Positions 17,692 through 25,854 of a DNA stretch of 64,000 bases are shown piece after piece. Within the stretch, counting starts at the first letter, position 1; every line of letters starts with the position of its first letter. The stretch comes from Streptomyces sp. ICC1 (GTDB lineage Bacteria > Actinomycetota > Actinomycetes > Streptomycetales > Streptomycetaceae), in assembly GCF_003287935.1 (NCBI RefSeq), contig NZ_CP030287.1:8438531-8502530 (forward strand). The letters are read 5' to 3'. The notes below the pieces were generated by a model. It had not been told where the DNA came from and did not search any database. It was given only the letters and a program-made list of their open reading frames with translations. The translations under genes and the position numbers were made by a program.

Positions 17692-17830
17692 GGCACATCC
17701 AGGGGTCGGCGCGGGCATATTGCCCAGGAACCCCCGGCGTGGTGATCGGGTTACGCACGGTGTGGCATTCGGGTTACGCAGCGTCAACAGGGCACGTCAA
17801 CGCCGTGATCAAAAGCCCGGTCGGGGCGGA

Positions 17831-18739
17831 TCACTTGATCGCCCCCGCCATCACCCCCGACGCGAACTGCCGTTGGAAGGCGAAGAAGACGACGAGCGGC
17901 ACCACCATCGACAGGAAGGCGCCGGGCGCCAGCACGTCGATGTTGTTCCCGAACTGCCGCACCTGCTGCTGGAGGGCGACCGTGACCGGCGGATGCGCCG
18001 AGTCCGCGAAGACCAGCGCGACCAGCATGTCGTTCCACACCCACAGGAACTGGAAGATGCCGAGCGAGGCGACCGCCGGGGCGCCCAGCGGCAGCACCAC
18101 CCGGGCGAACAGCCGCAGTTCGCCGGCGCCGTCCAGGCGGGCCGCCTCCAGCAGCTCGCGCGGGATCTCGGCGAAGAAGTTGCGCAGCAGGAACACGGCG
18201 AACGGCAGCCCGAAGGCGGTGTGGAAGAGCACCACCCCGGCGGTCGTCTCGAACAGCCCGATGGAGCCGAAGAGTTCGGACACCGGGATCAGCGCCACCT
18301 GCACGGGGACGACCAGCAGCCCGACCACGATCAGGAACAGCCAGTCCCGGCCGGGGAACTCCAGCCAGGCGAAGGCGTATCCGGCGAACGCGCCCAGCGC
18401 CAGGACCAGCAGGGTCGAAGGGACCGCGATGGCCGCCGTGTTGAGCAGCGAACCCGTGACGGTGTCGTTCTCCAGCAGCCGCTCGTAGTTGCCGGCCGTC
18501 AGCCGGGAGGGCGCGGACAGCACCTGCCACCAGCCGTCCCGGTTCAGGTCGGTGGGCGAGAGGAAGGAGGACACCAGCAGGCCGAGGGCGGGCAGCAGCC
18601 AGAACAGGCCGACGAGGATCAGGAAGACGCGCAGCGTCCCGCCGGCGGCGCGGGAGGCGAGGGACCGGGTGGCGCCCGGTGTGCGCGGTCCCGCCGGTGT
18701 GCTCGGTCCGGTCGGTCCGGTCGGTGTGCTCGGCCTCAT
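17831..18739 (-). CDS. Sugar ABC transporter permease, MalG/CUT1 type
   Basis: The 302-residue inner-membrane permease has six transmembrane helices and the EAA loop [21 protein letters not shown] near residue 195, which contacts the ATPase. The N-terminus is a threonine/proline-rich cytoplasmic tail, and the C-terminus [12 protein letters not shown] is characteristic of CUT1 MalG-type permeases. The start ATG at 18739 overlaps the stop of the upstream permease (ATGA), so the two are translationally coupled. The matching ATPase is probably the shared MsiK type, one copy of which is at 21055. No substrate-binding protein is present, so the sugar is unknown. Confidence 0.92.
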   Translation of the reverse strand: MRPSTPTGPTGPSTPAGPRTPGATRSLASRAAGGTLRVFLILVGLFWLLPALGLLVSSFLSPTDLNRDGWWQVLSAPSRLTAGNYERLLENDTVTGSLLNTAAIAVPSTLLVLALGAFAGYAFAWLEFPGRDWLFLIVVGLLVVPVQVALIPVSELFGSIGLFETTAGVVLFHTAFGLPFAVFLLRNFFAEIPRELLEAARLDGAGELRLFARVVLPLGAPAVASLGIFQFLWVWNDMLVALVFADSAHPPVTVALQQQVRQFGNNIDVLAPGAFLSMVVPLVVFFAFQRQFASGVMAGAIK

Positions 18740-20136
18740 CGGCGGGCCTCCCGGCGCATGCGGCGGATGTTGTAGACCATGACGGGGAGCACCAGCACCA
18801 GCAGCAGCACCGCGATGGCGGAGCCCAGCCCGGGATCGGCGTCCGTGCCGAAGGAGGTCCGGTACAGCTGGAGCGCCAGGACGTTGGCGTCGTCCTGCAC
18901 CGCGCCCGGCGCGATCACGAAGACCAGGTCGAAGACCTTCATGACGTTGATGACGAGGGTGACGAGCACGACGGCCAGCACGGGCGCCAGCAGCGGCACG
19001 GTGATCCGCCGCAGCACCTGCCACTCGCTCGCCCCGTCCACCCGCGCCGCCTCCAGCAGCTCGCGCGGTACGGCGGCCAGCCCGGCCCCGATCAGCACCA
19101 TCGCGAAACCGGCCCACATCCACACGTACGCCCCGATGACCGCGGGAGTCACCAGCGTCGGGCCGAGCCACTCCACCCCCGCGTACGCCTCCCGGAAGTT
19201 CGAGGCGGGCAGCCGCAGCAGCGCCCCGTCGGCCTCCGCGGACAGGGTGAAGGTGCCGTCGGGGCGGGCGGTGGCCGAGTCGACGACCCGGCCGTCCTTG
19301 ACCGCCTCGATCCGCAGCCCCGCCAGCGCGGACTCGGTGGGGTCGACCGTGTTCGTCGCGCCGCCCCCGCCCCGGGTGAAGTCCTGCCACGCCGTGCCGG
19401 TGACCTTGCCGGGCTCGGCGGCGGCGGGCTTCGCCGTGCGGGTCCCCTCGGGCAGGGCCTCCGGGGCGACGCCGACCAGCGGGAGCAGCGCCGCCGCGCC
19501 CGCCCGTACCGGATCGCGGGTCACGTACGCGCCGCCGTCGGCCGGGAGCAGCGGGGAGTCCCGGCCCGGCCGGGCCTTGGGGAAGGCCGAGGACTCGGCG
19601 AAGGTGTCGTGGACGCCGACCCAGACCGCGTTCGCGACGCCCCGGTCGGGGTCGGCGTCGTAGACGAGCCGGAAGATGATGCCGGCCGCGAGCATGGAGA
19701 TGGCCATCGGCATGAAGACGACCAGCTTGAACGCCGTTCCCCAGCGCACCCGTTCGGTGAGCACGGCGAAGAGCAGGCCGAGCGCGGTCGCGGTGGCGGG
19801 GGCCAGCACCACCCACACCGCGGTGTTGCCCAGGGCGGTGCGGATCGTGTCGTCGCTCAGGATCTCCCGGTAGTTCGCGGCGCCCACGAAGCCGTCGCCG
19901 GAGCGGTCGAAGAAGCTGCGGTAGAGCGAGTAGCCGATGGGGTGCACGACGAGCGCGCCGAGCAGGACGAGGGCGGGCAGCAGGAACGCGGCCGCGGTCA
20001 GCCGGCGGCGGCGCGCCTCGGCCGACCTCGTGGCCCGGGCGGAGGCGGCTCGGGCGGAGGAGGCCCGGGCGGAGGCGGCTCGGGCGGAGGAGGCCCGGGC
20101 GGAGGAGGCCGGGGTGGGATCGTCCGCCTGACCCAC
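18736..20136 (-). CDS. Sugar ABC transporter permease, MalF/CUT1 type, 5' end uncertain
   Basis: The hydrophobic core begins with [19 protein letters not shown] and ends in [14 protein letters not shown]. The EAA loop is [20 protein letters not shown]. Between the third and fourth helices lies an extracytoplasmic insertion of roughly 130 residues (starting [13 protein letters not shown], ending [14 protein letters not shown]), comparable to the MalF P2 domain that touches the binding protein. Upstream of the first helix is an alanine/serine/arginine repeat encoded by a tandem repeat. The only in-frame start there is GTG at 20136, but that codon lies inside sequence that reads as dgt on the other strand. 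The true 5' end has therefore probably been lost at a join near 20113. Confidence 0.85.
   Translation of the reverse strand: MGQADDPTPASSARASSARAASARASSARAASARATRSAEARRRRLTAAAFLLPALVLLGALVVHPIGYSLYRSFFDRSGDGFVGAANYREILSDDTIRTALGNTAVWVVLAPATATALGLLFAVLTERVRWGTAFKLVVFMPMAISMLAAGIIFRLVYDADPDRGVANAVWVGVHDTFAESSAFPKARPGRDSPLLPADGGAYVTRDPVRAGAAALLPLVGVAPEALPEGTRTAKPAAAEPGKVTGTAWQDFTRGGGGATNTVDPTESALAGLRIEAVKDGRVVDSATARPDGTFTLSAEADGALLRLPASNFREAYAGVEWLGPTLVTPAVIGAYVWMWAGFAMVLIGAGLAAVPRELLEAARVDGASEWQVLRRITVPLLAPVLAVVLVTLVINVMKVFDLVFVIAPGAVQDDANVLALQLYRTSFGTDADPGLGSAIAVLLLVLVLPVMVYNIRRMRREARR
20037..20112. repeat. Tandem repeat at the permease 5' end
   Basis: Units of 15-30 bases (gaggaggcccgggcggaggc and variants) repeat about five times. 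On the minus strand they encode (S/A)ARAS-like repeats. A repeat at this spot could promote misassembly. Confidence 0.7.
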
Positions 20137-20360
20137 TCCCTGGAGTGCGCCCAGGTCGGCCGCGAGCTGGGCGCCGCGCTGGGCTGCGATCCCGATCTCG
20201 TCTAGGCGGCCTGCCTCTCGCCCGACATGGGCCACTCGCCCTTCGGCCACAACGGCGAGGAGGCTCTCAACGATTTCGCCAAGGACTGCGGCGGCTTCGA
20301 GGGCAACGCCCAGCCGCTTCGCCTGCTGACCCGGCTGCACCCCAAGCGGTTCCCCCCCGC
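20113..20360 (+). pseudogene. Fragment of dGTP triphosphohydrolase (dgt) with nonsense codon
   Basis: On the plus strand the sequence reads [20 protein letters not shown] and DPDLV, then a TAG at 20203. It continues in frame with [20 protein letters not shown] and [20 protein letters not shown]. This is the HD-domain heart of the dGTPase-like family. Two changes stand out. The stop replaces the usual Glu codon (GAG to TAG), and the HD motif normally read as AHDLGH is SPDMGH, so the metal-binding His is lost. Both ends of the gene are absent (a full protein has over 400 residues). It is a dead fragment between a permease and a secreted-protein gene on the other strand. It may be a real relic or a contig-end piece with errors. 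Confidence 0.8.
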
Positions 20361-20425
20361 ACCGGGGAGCGGCGCGGGCAGGGTGCGGGGGAAGCCCCCC
20401 GCCGGGCGGTGGGCGGCGGCGGCCG

Positions 20426-20839
20426 TCAGCCCATGGAGGCGACGCCGGACGCGTACGCGGTGTCGCACACCGGCCGCGCGAACGACTGCGCCTTCGTCGG
20501 CCCGTAGGCGTCCACCGCGGCCCGCCCGAGCGCCCGCGCGATGCCCGCGCAGTGCTCGGCGAGCGACGGCCGCCGGTCGACCTCCTGCTGGAGGTGGGTG
20601 AGCACGTCACCCGGCTGCTCGCCCTGCTGCATCTCGCCCAACAGCCTGTCGCGCAGGACGTCCTGAGCGGCACGCGGCTTCGCGGGGACGGAGACGTCCT
20701 CGGCGGACGCGGTGAGGATCTGGGAGGGGGTGTTGTCCGCCCAGGGGACCATGGTGACCGCGAGGGTCCCGGACAGGACCAGGACGACGGGCAGGACCAG
20801 GGCGAGGGATCGGCCGATACGGCGGGCAGTGTGGGTCAC
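20426..20839 (-). CDS. Small exported protein, unknown function
   Basis: The 137-residue product starts with a twin-arginine-free signal-anchor region ([20 protein letters not shown], then LAVTMVPWA). It continues as a mostly helical extracytoplasmic domain ([35 protein letters not shown]). Two cysteines (AEHCAGIA and RPVCDTAYA) could form a disulfide. I do not recognise the family. The GTG start at 20839 is taken because it places the hydrophobic core near the N-terminus. It is separated from msiK by a terminator, so it probably has its own promoter in the AT-richer stretch near 20860-20930. Confidence 0.7.
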   Translation of the reverse strand: MTHTARRIGRSLALVLPVVLVLSGTLAVTMVPWADNTPSQILTASAEDVSVPAKPRAAQDVLRDRLLGEMQQGEQPGDVLTHLQQEVDRRPSLAEHCAGIARALGRAAVDAYGPTKAQSFARPVCDTAYASGVASMG

Positions 20840-20992
20840 GAGGGCGAGAGTAGCGCTCGGTGAAGATTTGGCGACATTTAGTCACCCGGTCGGGGGATGG
20901 TTCGACGTGGCTTTTCGAATTAAGGGTTGACGAATGCGGCCGAATGGCCCGATCTGTCGGAAGTGCGGTACCCCGGAAAGCCGGAACTCACG

Positions 20993-21027
20993 CCGAAGGG
21001 GCGCCCCTTGACGGGACGCCCCTTCGG
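20993..21027 (-). terminator. Terminator of msiK
   Basis: ccgaaggggc pairs perfectly with gccccttcgg around a 15-base loop that itself can pair. It lies 28 bases beyond the msiK stop. Confidence 0.8.
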
Positions 21028-21054
21028 TGTGGCCGATCGGTGTGGCCGGTCGGG

Positions 21055-22143
21055 TCAGCCGGAAAGGCGGGCACCCGACGAGGTCGAGAACACGTGGATC
21101 TCATCGGCGCGCGGCACGACGTGCAGCGTCGAGCCCTTCTCGGGGACGTGGCGGCCGCTCACGCGCACCACGATGTCCTGCGAGCCCTCGGAGTGCGAGG
21201 TCGAGCCGTAGACGTAGCCGTCGGCACCGAGCTCCTCCACCACGTTCACGGTGATCGTCAGACCGCCCGTGTCGCCGATGTCGAAGTGCTCGGGGCGCAC
21301 GCCGACCGTGACCGTGCGGTCGCCCGCGTCGGCGGCCGCGGACAGCGCCTCGCGCGACACCGGGACGACGCTCTCGCCGAACTTCACGCCGCCGTCGGCG
21401 ATCGGGACCTCGACGAGGTTCATCGCCGGCGAGCCGATGAAGCCGGCGACGAAGAGGTTCGCGGGACGGTCGTACATGTTGCGCGGGGTGTCGACCTGCT
21501 GCAGCAGACCGTCCTTGAGCACCGCCACGCGGTCGCCCATCGTCATCGCCTCGACCTGGTCGTGGGTGACGTAGACGGTGGTGATGCCGAGGTCGCGCTG
21601 GAGCGCCGCGATCTGCGTACGGGTGGACACGCGCAGCTTGGCGTCGAGGTTCGACAGCGGCTCGTCCATGAGGAACACCTGCGGCTTGCGCACGATCGCG
21701 CGGCCCATCGCGACGCGCTGGCGCTGGCCGCCCGAGAGCGCCTTCGGCTTGCGGTCGAGGTACTGGGTCAGGTCCAGCATCTTCGCCGCGTCCTCCACCT
21801 TCTTGCGGATGGTGGCCTTGTCCTCGCCGGCGATCTTGAGCGCGAAGCCCATGTTGTCGGCGACCGACATGTGCGGGTACAGCGCGTAGTTCTGGAACAC
21901 CATCGCGATGTCCCGGTCCTTGGGCGGCAGGTGCGTGACGTCGCGGTCACCGATGCGGATGGCACCGCCGTTCACGTCCTCCAGGCCGGCGAGCATGCGC
22001 AGCGAGGTGGACTTGCCGCAGCCGGAGGGGCCGACGAGGACGAGGAACTCGCCGTCCGCGATCTCCAGCTCCAGCTGGTCGACGGCGGGCTTGTCGCCGC
22101 CCGGGTACAGACGGGTCGCCTTGTCGAAAGTGACAGAAGCCAT
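21055..22143 (-). CDS. msiK: ABC transporter ATPase MsiK (multiple sugar import)
   Basis: The 362-residue ATPase drives several CUT1 sugar importers in Streptomyces. The nucleotide-binding domain has Walker A GPSGCGKST near residue 38, the Q-loop in MVFQNYALYPHM, the ABC signature LSGGQRQRVAMGRA near residue 135, Walker B VFLMDEPLSNLD and the H-loop VYVTHDQ. The C-terminal third is an OB-type regulatory domain with GVRPEHFDI, as in MalK/UgpC. The N-terminus MASVTFDKATRLYPG is the usual one for MsiK. It is a single-gene transcript bounded by its own terminator. It could energise the two permeases encoded at 17.8-20.1 kb, although assembly joins lie between them. Confidence 0.93.
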   Translation of the reverse strand: MASVTFDKATRLYPGGDKPAVDQLELEIADGEFLVLVGPSGCGKSTSLRMLAGLEDVNGGAIRIGDRDVTHLPPKDRDIAMVFQNYALYPHMSVADNMGFALKIAGEDKATIRKKVEDAAKMLDLTQYLDRKPKALSGGQRQRVAMGRAIVRKPQVFLMDEPLSNLDAKLRVSTRTQIAALQRDLGITTVYVTHDQVEAMTMGDRVAVLKDGLLQQVDTPRNMYDRPANLFVAGFIGSPAMNLVEVPIADGGVKFGESVVPVSREALSAAADAGDRTVTVGVRPEHFDIGDTGGLTITVNVVEELGADGYVYGSTSHSEGSQDIVVRVSGRHVPEKGSTLHVVPRADEIHVFSTSSGARLSG

Positions 22144-22331
22144 GGTGATGAATCCCTTCTACCGGCAGGAACGTGCCGGACGATCCGAGTGGAAGGTCTA
22201 GTCCAGTGACTGGACGCGGAGCCGACGCTACCGGCCGCGGCGCCTCCTGTCAGCACCTGGGCGGGAGTGACTTGCCCGACAGGTACGAGGAAGCACGAGG
22301 ACTGTCAGTGGGGGCTGCTTTGATCACGTCC

Positions 22332-23012
22332 ATGACCATCTACGACCTGACCCGCGCCCTCCCCGACATCGCGACCCTGCGCGACCGCTGCCGGGCGATG
22401 GCCGCGCTGGAACTGGTGATCAGCGGCAACGCGAACGGCGGTTACTTCTCGTACGCGAAGTCCTGGGCCCCGGGGGAGGAGGCGGCCTTCATGGAGAACG
22501 GCTCGGGCGACGAGTACGCGATCGTCTTCACCGCGGCCGGCGCCTTCGGGCGCGGCTTCGACCACGAATCGCCGATGAGCCCGTGGGGCGACGAGGACAC
22601 GGAGCTGTGGCCCGGCCTGGTGGACGGCATACCCGAGGCCTTCCGGCCCTTCGTCACGGAGCCCTCCTTCTGCGTGGAGGAAGGGGTGCTCCAGGCGACC
22701 GCCGTCTTCTGGCGCGAGACCGGCGACACCGCCTGGCGCGCCGGCACGGTGGAGTTCCCGGAGGGAGACCAGGCCGACCACACCGACCCGGACGGCACGG
22801 ACCACCTCTTCGAGGTCCTGGTGGCGGGCACCCCGGAGGCCTACCGCGACTTCGCCGAGGACTACTACGAGACCGAGCTCCCCCTGGAGGCGGTCCGGCA
22901 CGTCTGGTCGCTGCGCCCGCTCACCCAGGAGGTCGTGGACGCCCTGAACCCGGGCCTGCCGTTGGAGGCGGTGGCTCCGAGGCTGGAGCGGGCGGGGTAC
23001 CCGGGGGCGTGA
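22332..23012 (+). CDS. Conserved hypothetical protein, acidic
   Basis: The 226-residue soluble protein starts with MTIYDLTRALPDIATLRDRC and is notably acidic (GDEDTELWPGLVDGIP, DYYETELPLE). I do not recognise a domain; there is no signal peptide or membrane segment. The aromatic-rich middle (YFSYAKSWAPGEEAAFMENG) suggests a globular fold. Homologues of this general type occur as orphan genes in Streptomyces, but I cannot assign a role. The ATG at 22332 is chosen because it gives a clean N-terminus; the ribosome site is weak. It is transcribed away from msiK, sharing a 188-base intergenic region with it. Confidence 0.6.
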   Translation: MTIYDLTRALPDIATLRDRCRAMAALELVISGNANGGYFSYAKSWAPGEEAAFMENGSGDEYAIVFTAAGAFGRGFDHESPMSPWGDEDTELWPGLVDGIPEAFRPFVTEPSFCVEEGVLQATAVFWRETGDTAWRAGTVEFPEGDQADHTDPDGTDHLFEVLVAGTPEAYRDFAEDYYETELPLEAVRHVWSLRPLTQEVVDALNPGLPLEAVAPRLERAGYPGA

Positions 23013-23186
23013 GGTCAGGCGCCGAACGTCTGCGGCGACTGCTCGGCCTGCGGTGCGGACGTGCACTTCGGTACGTAGGGCGAACTGGCGGGCGAGGGGC
23101 TACGAGGGGCCGGAAAGTTCTTCGCGGCGGCGTCTGCCCGCTGTGTAGAGTGAAGGCGATTCTGTGCGCTGCGCAGTGTCACATGT
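23013..23186. other. Intergenic region before tRNA-Thr; possible minus-strand gene tail
   Basis: Most of this stretch shows no gene. On the minus strand a short open segment ending at a stop at 23015-23017 reads YVPKCTSAPQAEQSPQTFGA. It could be the tail of a small protein, but no start or family is visible. The stretch just before the tRNA (ctgtgtagagtgaaggcgat region) probably holds the tRNA promoter. Confidence 0.3.
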
Positions 23187-23261
23187 GCCCCCTTAGCTCA
23201 GTCCGGCCAGAGCACCGCTCTTGTAAAGCGTAGGTCGTCGGTTCGAATCCGACAGGGGGCC
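23187..23261 (+). tRNA. tRNA-Thr (anticodon TGT)
   Basis: The cloverleaf is complete. The acceptor arms gcccccT and Agggggc pair over seven bases, the D arm is tagctcagtccggccagagc, and the anticodon loop is cttgtaa with TGT. The T arm contains gtcggttcgaatccgac. CCA is not encoded. A hairpin terminator lies about 50 bases downstream. Confidence 0.95.
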
Positions 23262-23310
23262 CCGTCCCCGGTCAGAAGTTGTCTGATCGAGGGAGTTCGT
23301 ACAGAGGCGG

Positions 23311-23341
23311 AAGGCCCCGGATGATCATCCGGGGCCTTTTT
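23311..23341. terminator. Bidirectional terminator between tRNA-Thr and the FAD oxidoreductase
   Basis: aaggccccggat and atccggggcctt form a perfect stem with a minimal loop, followed by a T run on the plus strand and preceded by an A-containing stretch for the minus strand. Confidence 0.85.
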
Positions 23342-23348
23342 CGCGCCC

Positions 23349-24677
23349 TCAGCCGCGGCCCGAGATCCTGTCCGCCAAGCGGGCCAGCGGGGTTGTGGTC
23401 GGGGTGTGGGTGGTCGATTCGCGGCGGTCCGCCTCGCGGTAGGCGGCGTAGAGGGCCTGGACGCCGAGCCAGCGGAAGGGCTCCGGTTCCCAGCGGCGGA
23501 CCCGGTGGTTGACCCAGGGCAGGGTCGTGAGGTCGGTCGTGTCGCCGAGGACCAGATCGCGCAGGGTGCGGGCCGCGAGGTTGGAGGTGGCCACGCCGGA
23601 GCCGACGTAGCCGCCGGCCCAGCCGAGGCCCGTCGTCGCGTCCAGGGAGACCGTGGCGCACCAGTCGCGCGGGACGCCGAGGACCCCCGACCAGGCGTGG
23701 GTGATCTCGACGCCGGTGAGGGCCGGGAAGAAGGCCGTGAGGAGTTCGGTCAGGGACGTGATCGTCGCGGGCTGGGTGCGGCCTGTGTTTTCGGCGGTGG
23801 CGGCGCGTGAGCCGTAGCGGTAGGGGACCCCGCGGCCGCCGATGGCGATGCGGTCGTCCGCCGTGCGCTGGGCGTACATGTACGCGTGGGCCATGTCCCC
23901 GAGGACTTCCCGGCCGGACCAGGCGAGGGAGTCCCAGACGTCGGCGGGGAGTGGGGCGGTGGCGATCATCGAGGAGTTCATCGGGAGCCACGAGCGCTTC
24001 TGGCCCTTGAGGGCGGCGGTGAAGCCCTCCGTGCAGCGCAGGACGTACGGGGCGCTGACGGTGCCGTACGGGGTGTGCGCCCGTCGCGGGGTGATCTCGG
24101 TGACGGGGGTGGACTCGTGGAGGGTGACGCCGAGGCGTTCGCAGGCGGCGGCCAGGCCCTTGAGGAGCTTGAGGGGGTGGATGCGGGCTCCGTGCGGGGT
24201 CCAGGTGGAGCCCACCGCGTCCGCGATGTCGATGCGGGCGCGGGTGTCGGTGGCGTCGTAGAGCTCGCGCCGGGTTTCGCCGAAGGCGAGTTCGGCGGCG
24301 TGGAAGGCCTTGAGGCGGGTCAGTTGGGCGGGGGTGCGGGCCACTTCGAGGACGCCGCCGCGGTGGATGTCGGCTTCGATGCCTTCCTTGGCGGCGACGC
24401 TGATGACTTCGGTGACGGTGTCGTTCATGGCGTGCTGGAGGCGCAGGGCGGCCTGGTGGCCGTGGCGGGCGGCGTAGCGGTCGCGGCCGGCGATGCCGTT
24501 GTAGAGCCAGCCGCCGTTGCGGCCGGAGGCCCCGTAGCCGCAGGACTTCTGCTCCAGGACGGTGACGCGCAGGTCGGGGGCTGCGGTCTTGAGGTAGTAG
24601 GCGGTCCACAGGCCGGTGTAGCCGCCGCCGACGATGACGACGTCGGCCGTGGCGTCGCCGGTGAGGGGGGCTCGGGG
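23349..24677 (-). CDS. FAD-dependent amine/amino-acid oxidoreductase (DAO fold), 5' end replaced by adapter
   Basis: The recognisable protein starts at ATADVVIVGGGYTGLWTAYY, the dinucleotide-binding GxGxxG site for FAD. CGYGASGRNGGWLYNG follows, the pattern of DadA/PuuB-like oxidases that deaminate amines such as gamma-glutamylputrescine. Further family landmarks are the AWSGVLGVPRDW and GLGWAGGYVGSGVATSNLA segments near the C-terminus. About 443 residues are genuine. The extra N-terminal residues of the open frame (HAYARGLGDVYRS) are the translation of library adapter. A few true N-terminal codons and the promoter are therefore missing. The substrate is not determined; it could serve polyamine or glycine/proline betaine breakdown. 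Confidence 0.85.
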   Translation of the reverse strand, partial: PRAPLTGDATADVVIVGGGYTGLWTAYYLKTAAPDLRVTVLEQKSCGYGASGRNGGWLYNGIAGRDRYAARHGHQAALRLQHAMNDTVTEVISVAAKEGIEADIHRGGVLEVARTPAQLTRLKAFHAAELAFGETRRELYDATDTRARIDIADAVGSTWTPHGARIHPLKLLKGLAAACERLGVTLHESTPVTEITPRRAHTPYGTVSAPYVLRCTEGFTAALKGQKRSWLPMNSSMIATAPLPADVWDSLAWSGREVLGDMAHAYMYAQRTADDRIAIGGRGVPYRYGSRAATAENTGRTQPATITSLTELLTAFFPALTGVEITHAWSGVLGVPRDWCATVSLDATTGLGWAGGYVGSGVATSNLAARTLRDLVLGDTTDLTTLPWVNHRVRRWEPEPFRWLGVQALYAAYREADRRESTTHTPTTTPLARLADRISGRG

Positions 24678-24743
24678 CCGGCTCCTATACACATCTCCGA
24701 GCCCACGAGCATAGGCATGCATCCGTATGCCGTTTTGTAGGGT
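24678..24743. other. Nextera i7 adapter with index (assembly artefact)
   Basis: The stretch contains tatacacatctccgagccca (mosaic end plus Read 2 adapter). An 8-base taggcatg follows at exactly the index position, then a gap-free alignment to the P7 tail (cgtatgccgt inside). From memory taggcatg is Nextera index N706. The spacing of 34 + 8 + 24 bases is that of a library molecule, not a bacterial gene. Confidence 0.95.
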
Positions 24744-24752
24744 GCGGCGCCG

Positions 24753-25127
24753 TTACGGTGCTGCGGGGGTGGGACGGGTGAAGCGGGTGCACAGGGTGGT
24801 GTAGGCCGTGACGCGGGCTTCGAAGTCGGCCAGGGCGGCGGCGACCGCGGCGGCCACGGCCGTGCGGTCCGGGGCCACCGGGCCCTCGGCCGGCGGGTCG
24901 AGGACGATCTGGCCGGAGCCGCGCAGCTGGGTGCCGAGTTCTCCGGTCTCGGTGAACTGGGCGGTGACGTGGACGGCCGGGTAGCCGCTGACCGGGTCCG
25001 GTTCCAGGGTGTCGCCGAGGCCCGCGTCGTAGACGCGGACCTGGACGGTGTGGCCGGCCTCGGCGAGCGTGGCGCGGCCCGCGTAGTCGATGGCGATGCC
25101 CCAGGGAAGGTTCGGGTCGATGTTCAT
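24753..25127 (-). CDS. Phage-type hypothetical protein at the end of a tail gene run
   Basis: This 124-residue protein begins MNIDPNLPWGIAIDYAGRA and has no signal or membrane segment. Its second half is an alanine-rich helix (AVAAAVAAALADFEARVTAY). I do not recognise it. It lies 13 bases after the stop of the preceding tail-like gene in the same orientation, so it is probably part of the same operon, as the small proteins after minor tail genes in actinophages often are. Its right-hand neighbour is the adapter, so what truly follows is unknown. Confidence 0.6.
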   Translation of the reverse strand: MNIDPNLPWGIAIDYAGRATLAEAGHTVQVRVYDAGLGDTLEPDPVSGYPAVHVTAQFTETGELGTQLRGSGQIVLDPPAEGPVAPDRTAVAAAVAAALADFEARVTAYTTLCTRFTRPTPAAP

Positions 25128-25140
25128 GGGGAGGGTCTCC

Positions 25141-25854
25141 TCAGCTCTGGGTGCCGTACATCATCAGCGGCTGGGCGTAGACGAGCCCGGTGCCGCCGGT
25201 GACCATGGCCTGGACCTCGACCTTGACCAGGCTGCCGAAGCGGCCGGTGAAGTCGTCGGTGACCTTCTCGGTGCGGTCGAAGATCGCCCCGGTGGTGACC
25301 GGGTCGCCCCACTGGACGCCGTCCACGAGGATCCGTACCTGCCCGGTGACGCCCGCCGCGGCCGCGGTGTAGCAGTACACGCGCAGGCGGGGCTGCCACA
25401 GCGGGTTGAAGGAGCGGGCGATCGTGGTCCAGCCGGTCGCGTTGGTCTGCGGCCAGCGGGCGGTGGCGGTGTCCTGCGGCGGCAGCATGGCCAGCCAGGG
25501 GCGGGCGAGGCCGCCGGTGACGACGTCGTCGGAGAAGACCTCGTGGTTGTACGCGTCGAAGATGCGGAAGGCCTGGTCGTAGGTGTTGGCGGAGCCGTTG
25601 CGGATGCTCAGCGCGGTCTTGCCGCTCTGCCGCTTGATCTCCATGCCGTACTCGGTGGAGGACCAGAAGCCGACGCCCAGGATCCGGGTGCCGCCCGGCT
25701 CCTCCACGGACAGCGAGCCGCCGTCCGAGATCTTCAGGGCGCCGCCGCTGACGGTGTTGAGCGCGGGGCGGGTGTTGACGGCGGTGGACAGCTGCTGGAT
25801 GCGGCGTTCCATGGCGGTCAGCCGATCGATGATGTCCTCGGGCAGCTGGGGCAT
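25141..25854 (-). CDS. Phage minor tail / fibre-like protein
   Basis: The 237-residue protein starts with a helical region (LPEDIIDRLTAMERRIQQLS) that looks like a short coiled coil. A repeated glycine-rich beta region follows (TVSGGALKISDGGSLSVEEP). The C-terminal beta domain (VRILVDGVQWGDPVTTGAIF) resembles carbohydrate- or receptor-binding tail modules. The ATG at 25854 overlaps the upstream stop by one base. The exact role cannot be read from sequence; membership in a tail operon is inferred from the neighbours and from this coiled-coil-plus-beta architecture. Confidence 0.65.
   Translation of the reverse strand: MPQLPEDIIDRLTAMERRIQQLSTAVNTRPALNTVSGGALKISDGGSLSVEEPGGTRILGVGFWSSTEYGMEIKRQSGKTALSIRNGSANTYDQAFRIFDAYNHEVFSDDVVTGGLARPWLAMLPPQDTATARWPQTNATGWTTIARSFNPLWQPRLRVYCYTAAAAGVTGQVRILVDGVQWGDPVTTGAIFDRTEKVTDDFTGRFGSLVKVEVQAMVTGGTGLVYAQPLMMYGTQS

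Noticed and set aside
22200..22216. Near palindrome tccagtgactgga upstream of msiK as an operator
   Set aside because: It is short, has an asymmetric centre and shows no second copy. Too weak to annotate.
24678..24722. N-terminal residues HAYARGLGDVYRS of the FAD oxidoreductase as a signal or leader
   Set aside because: They are the translation of library adapter.
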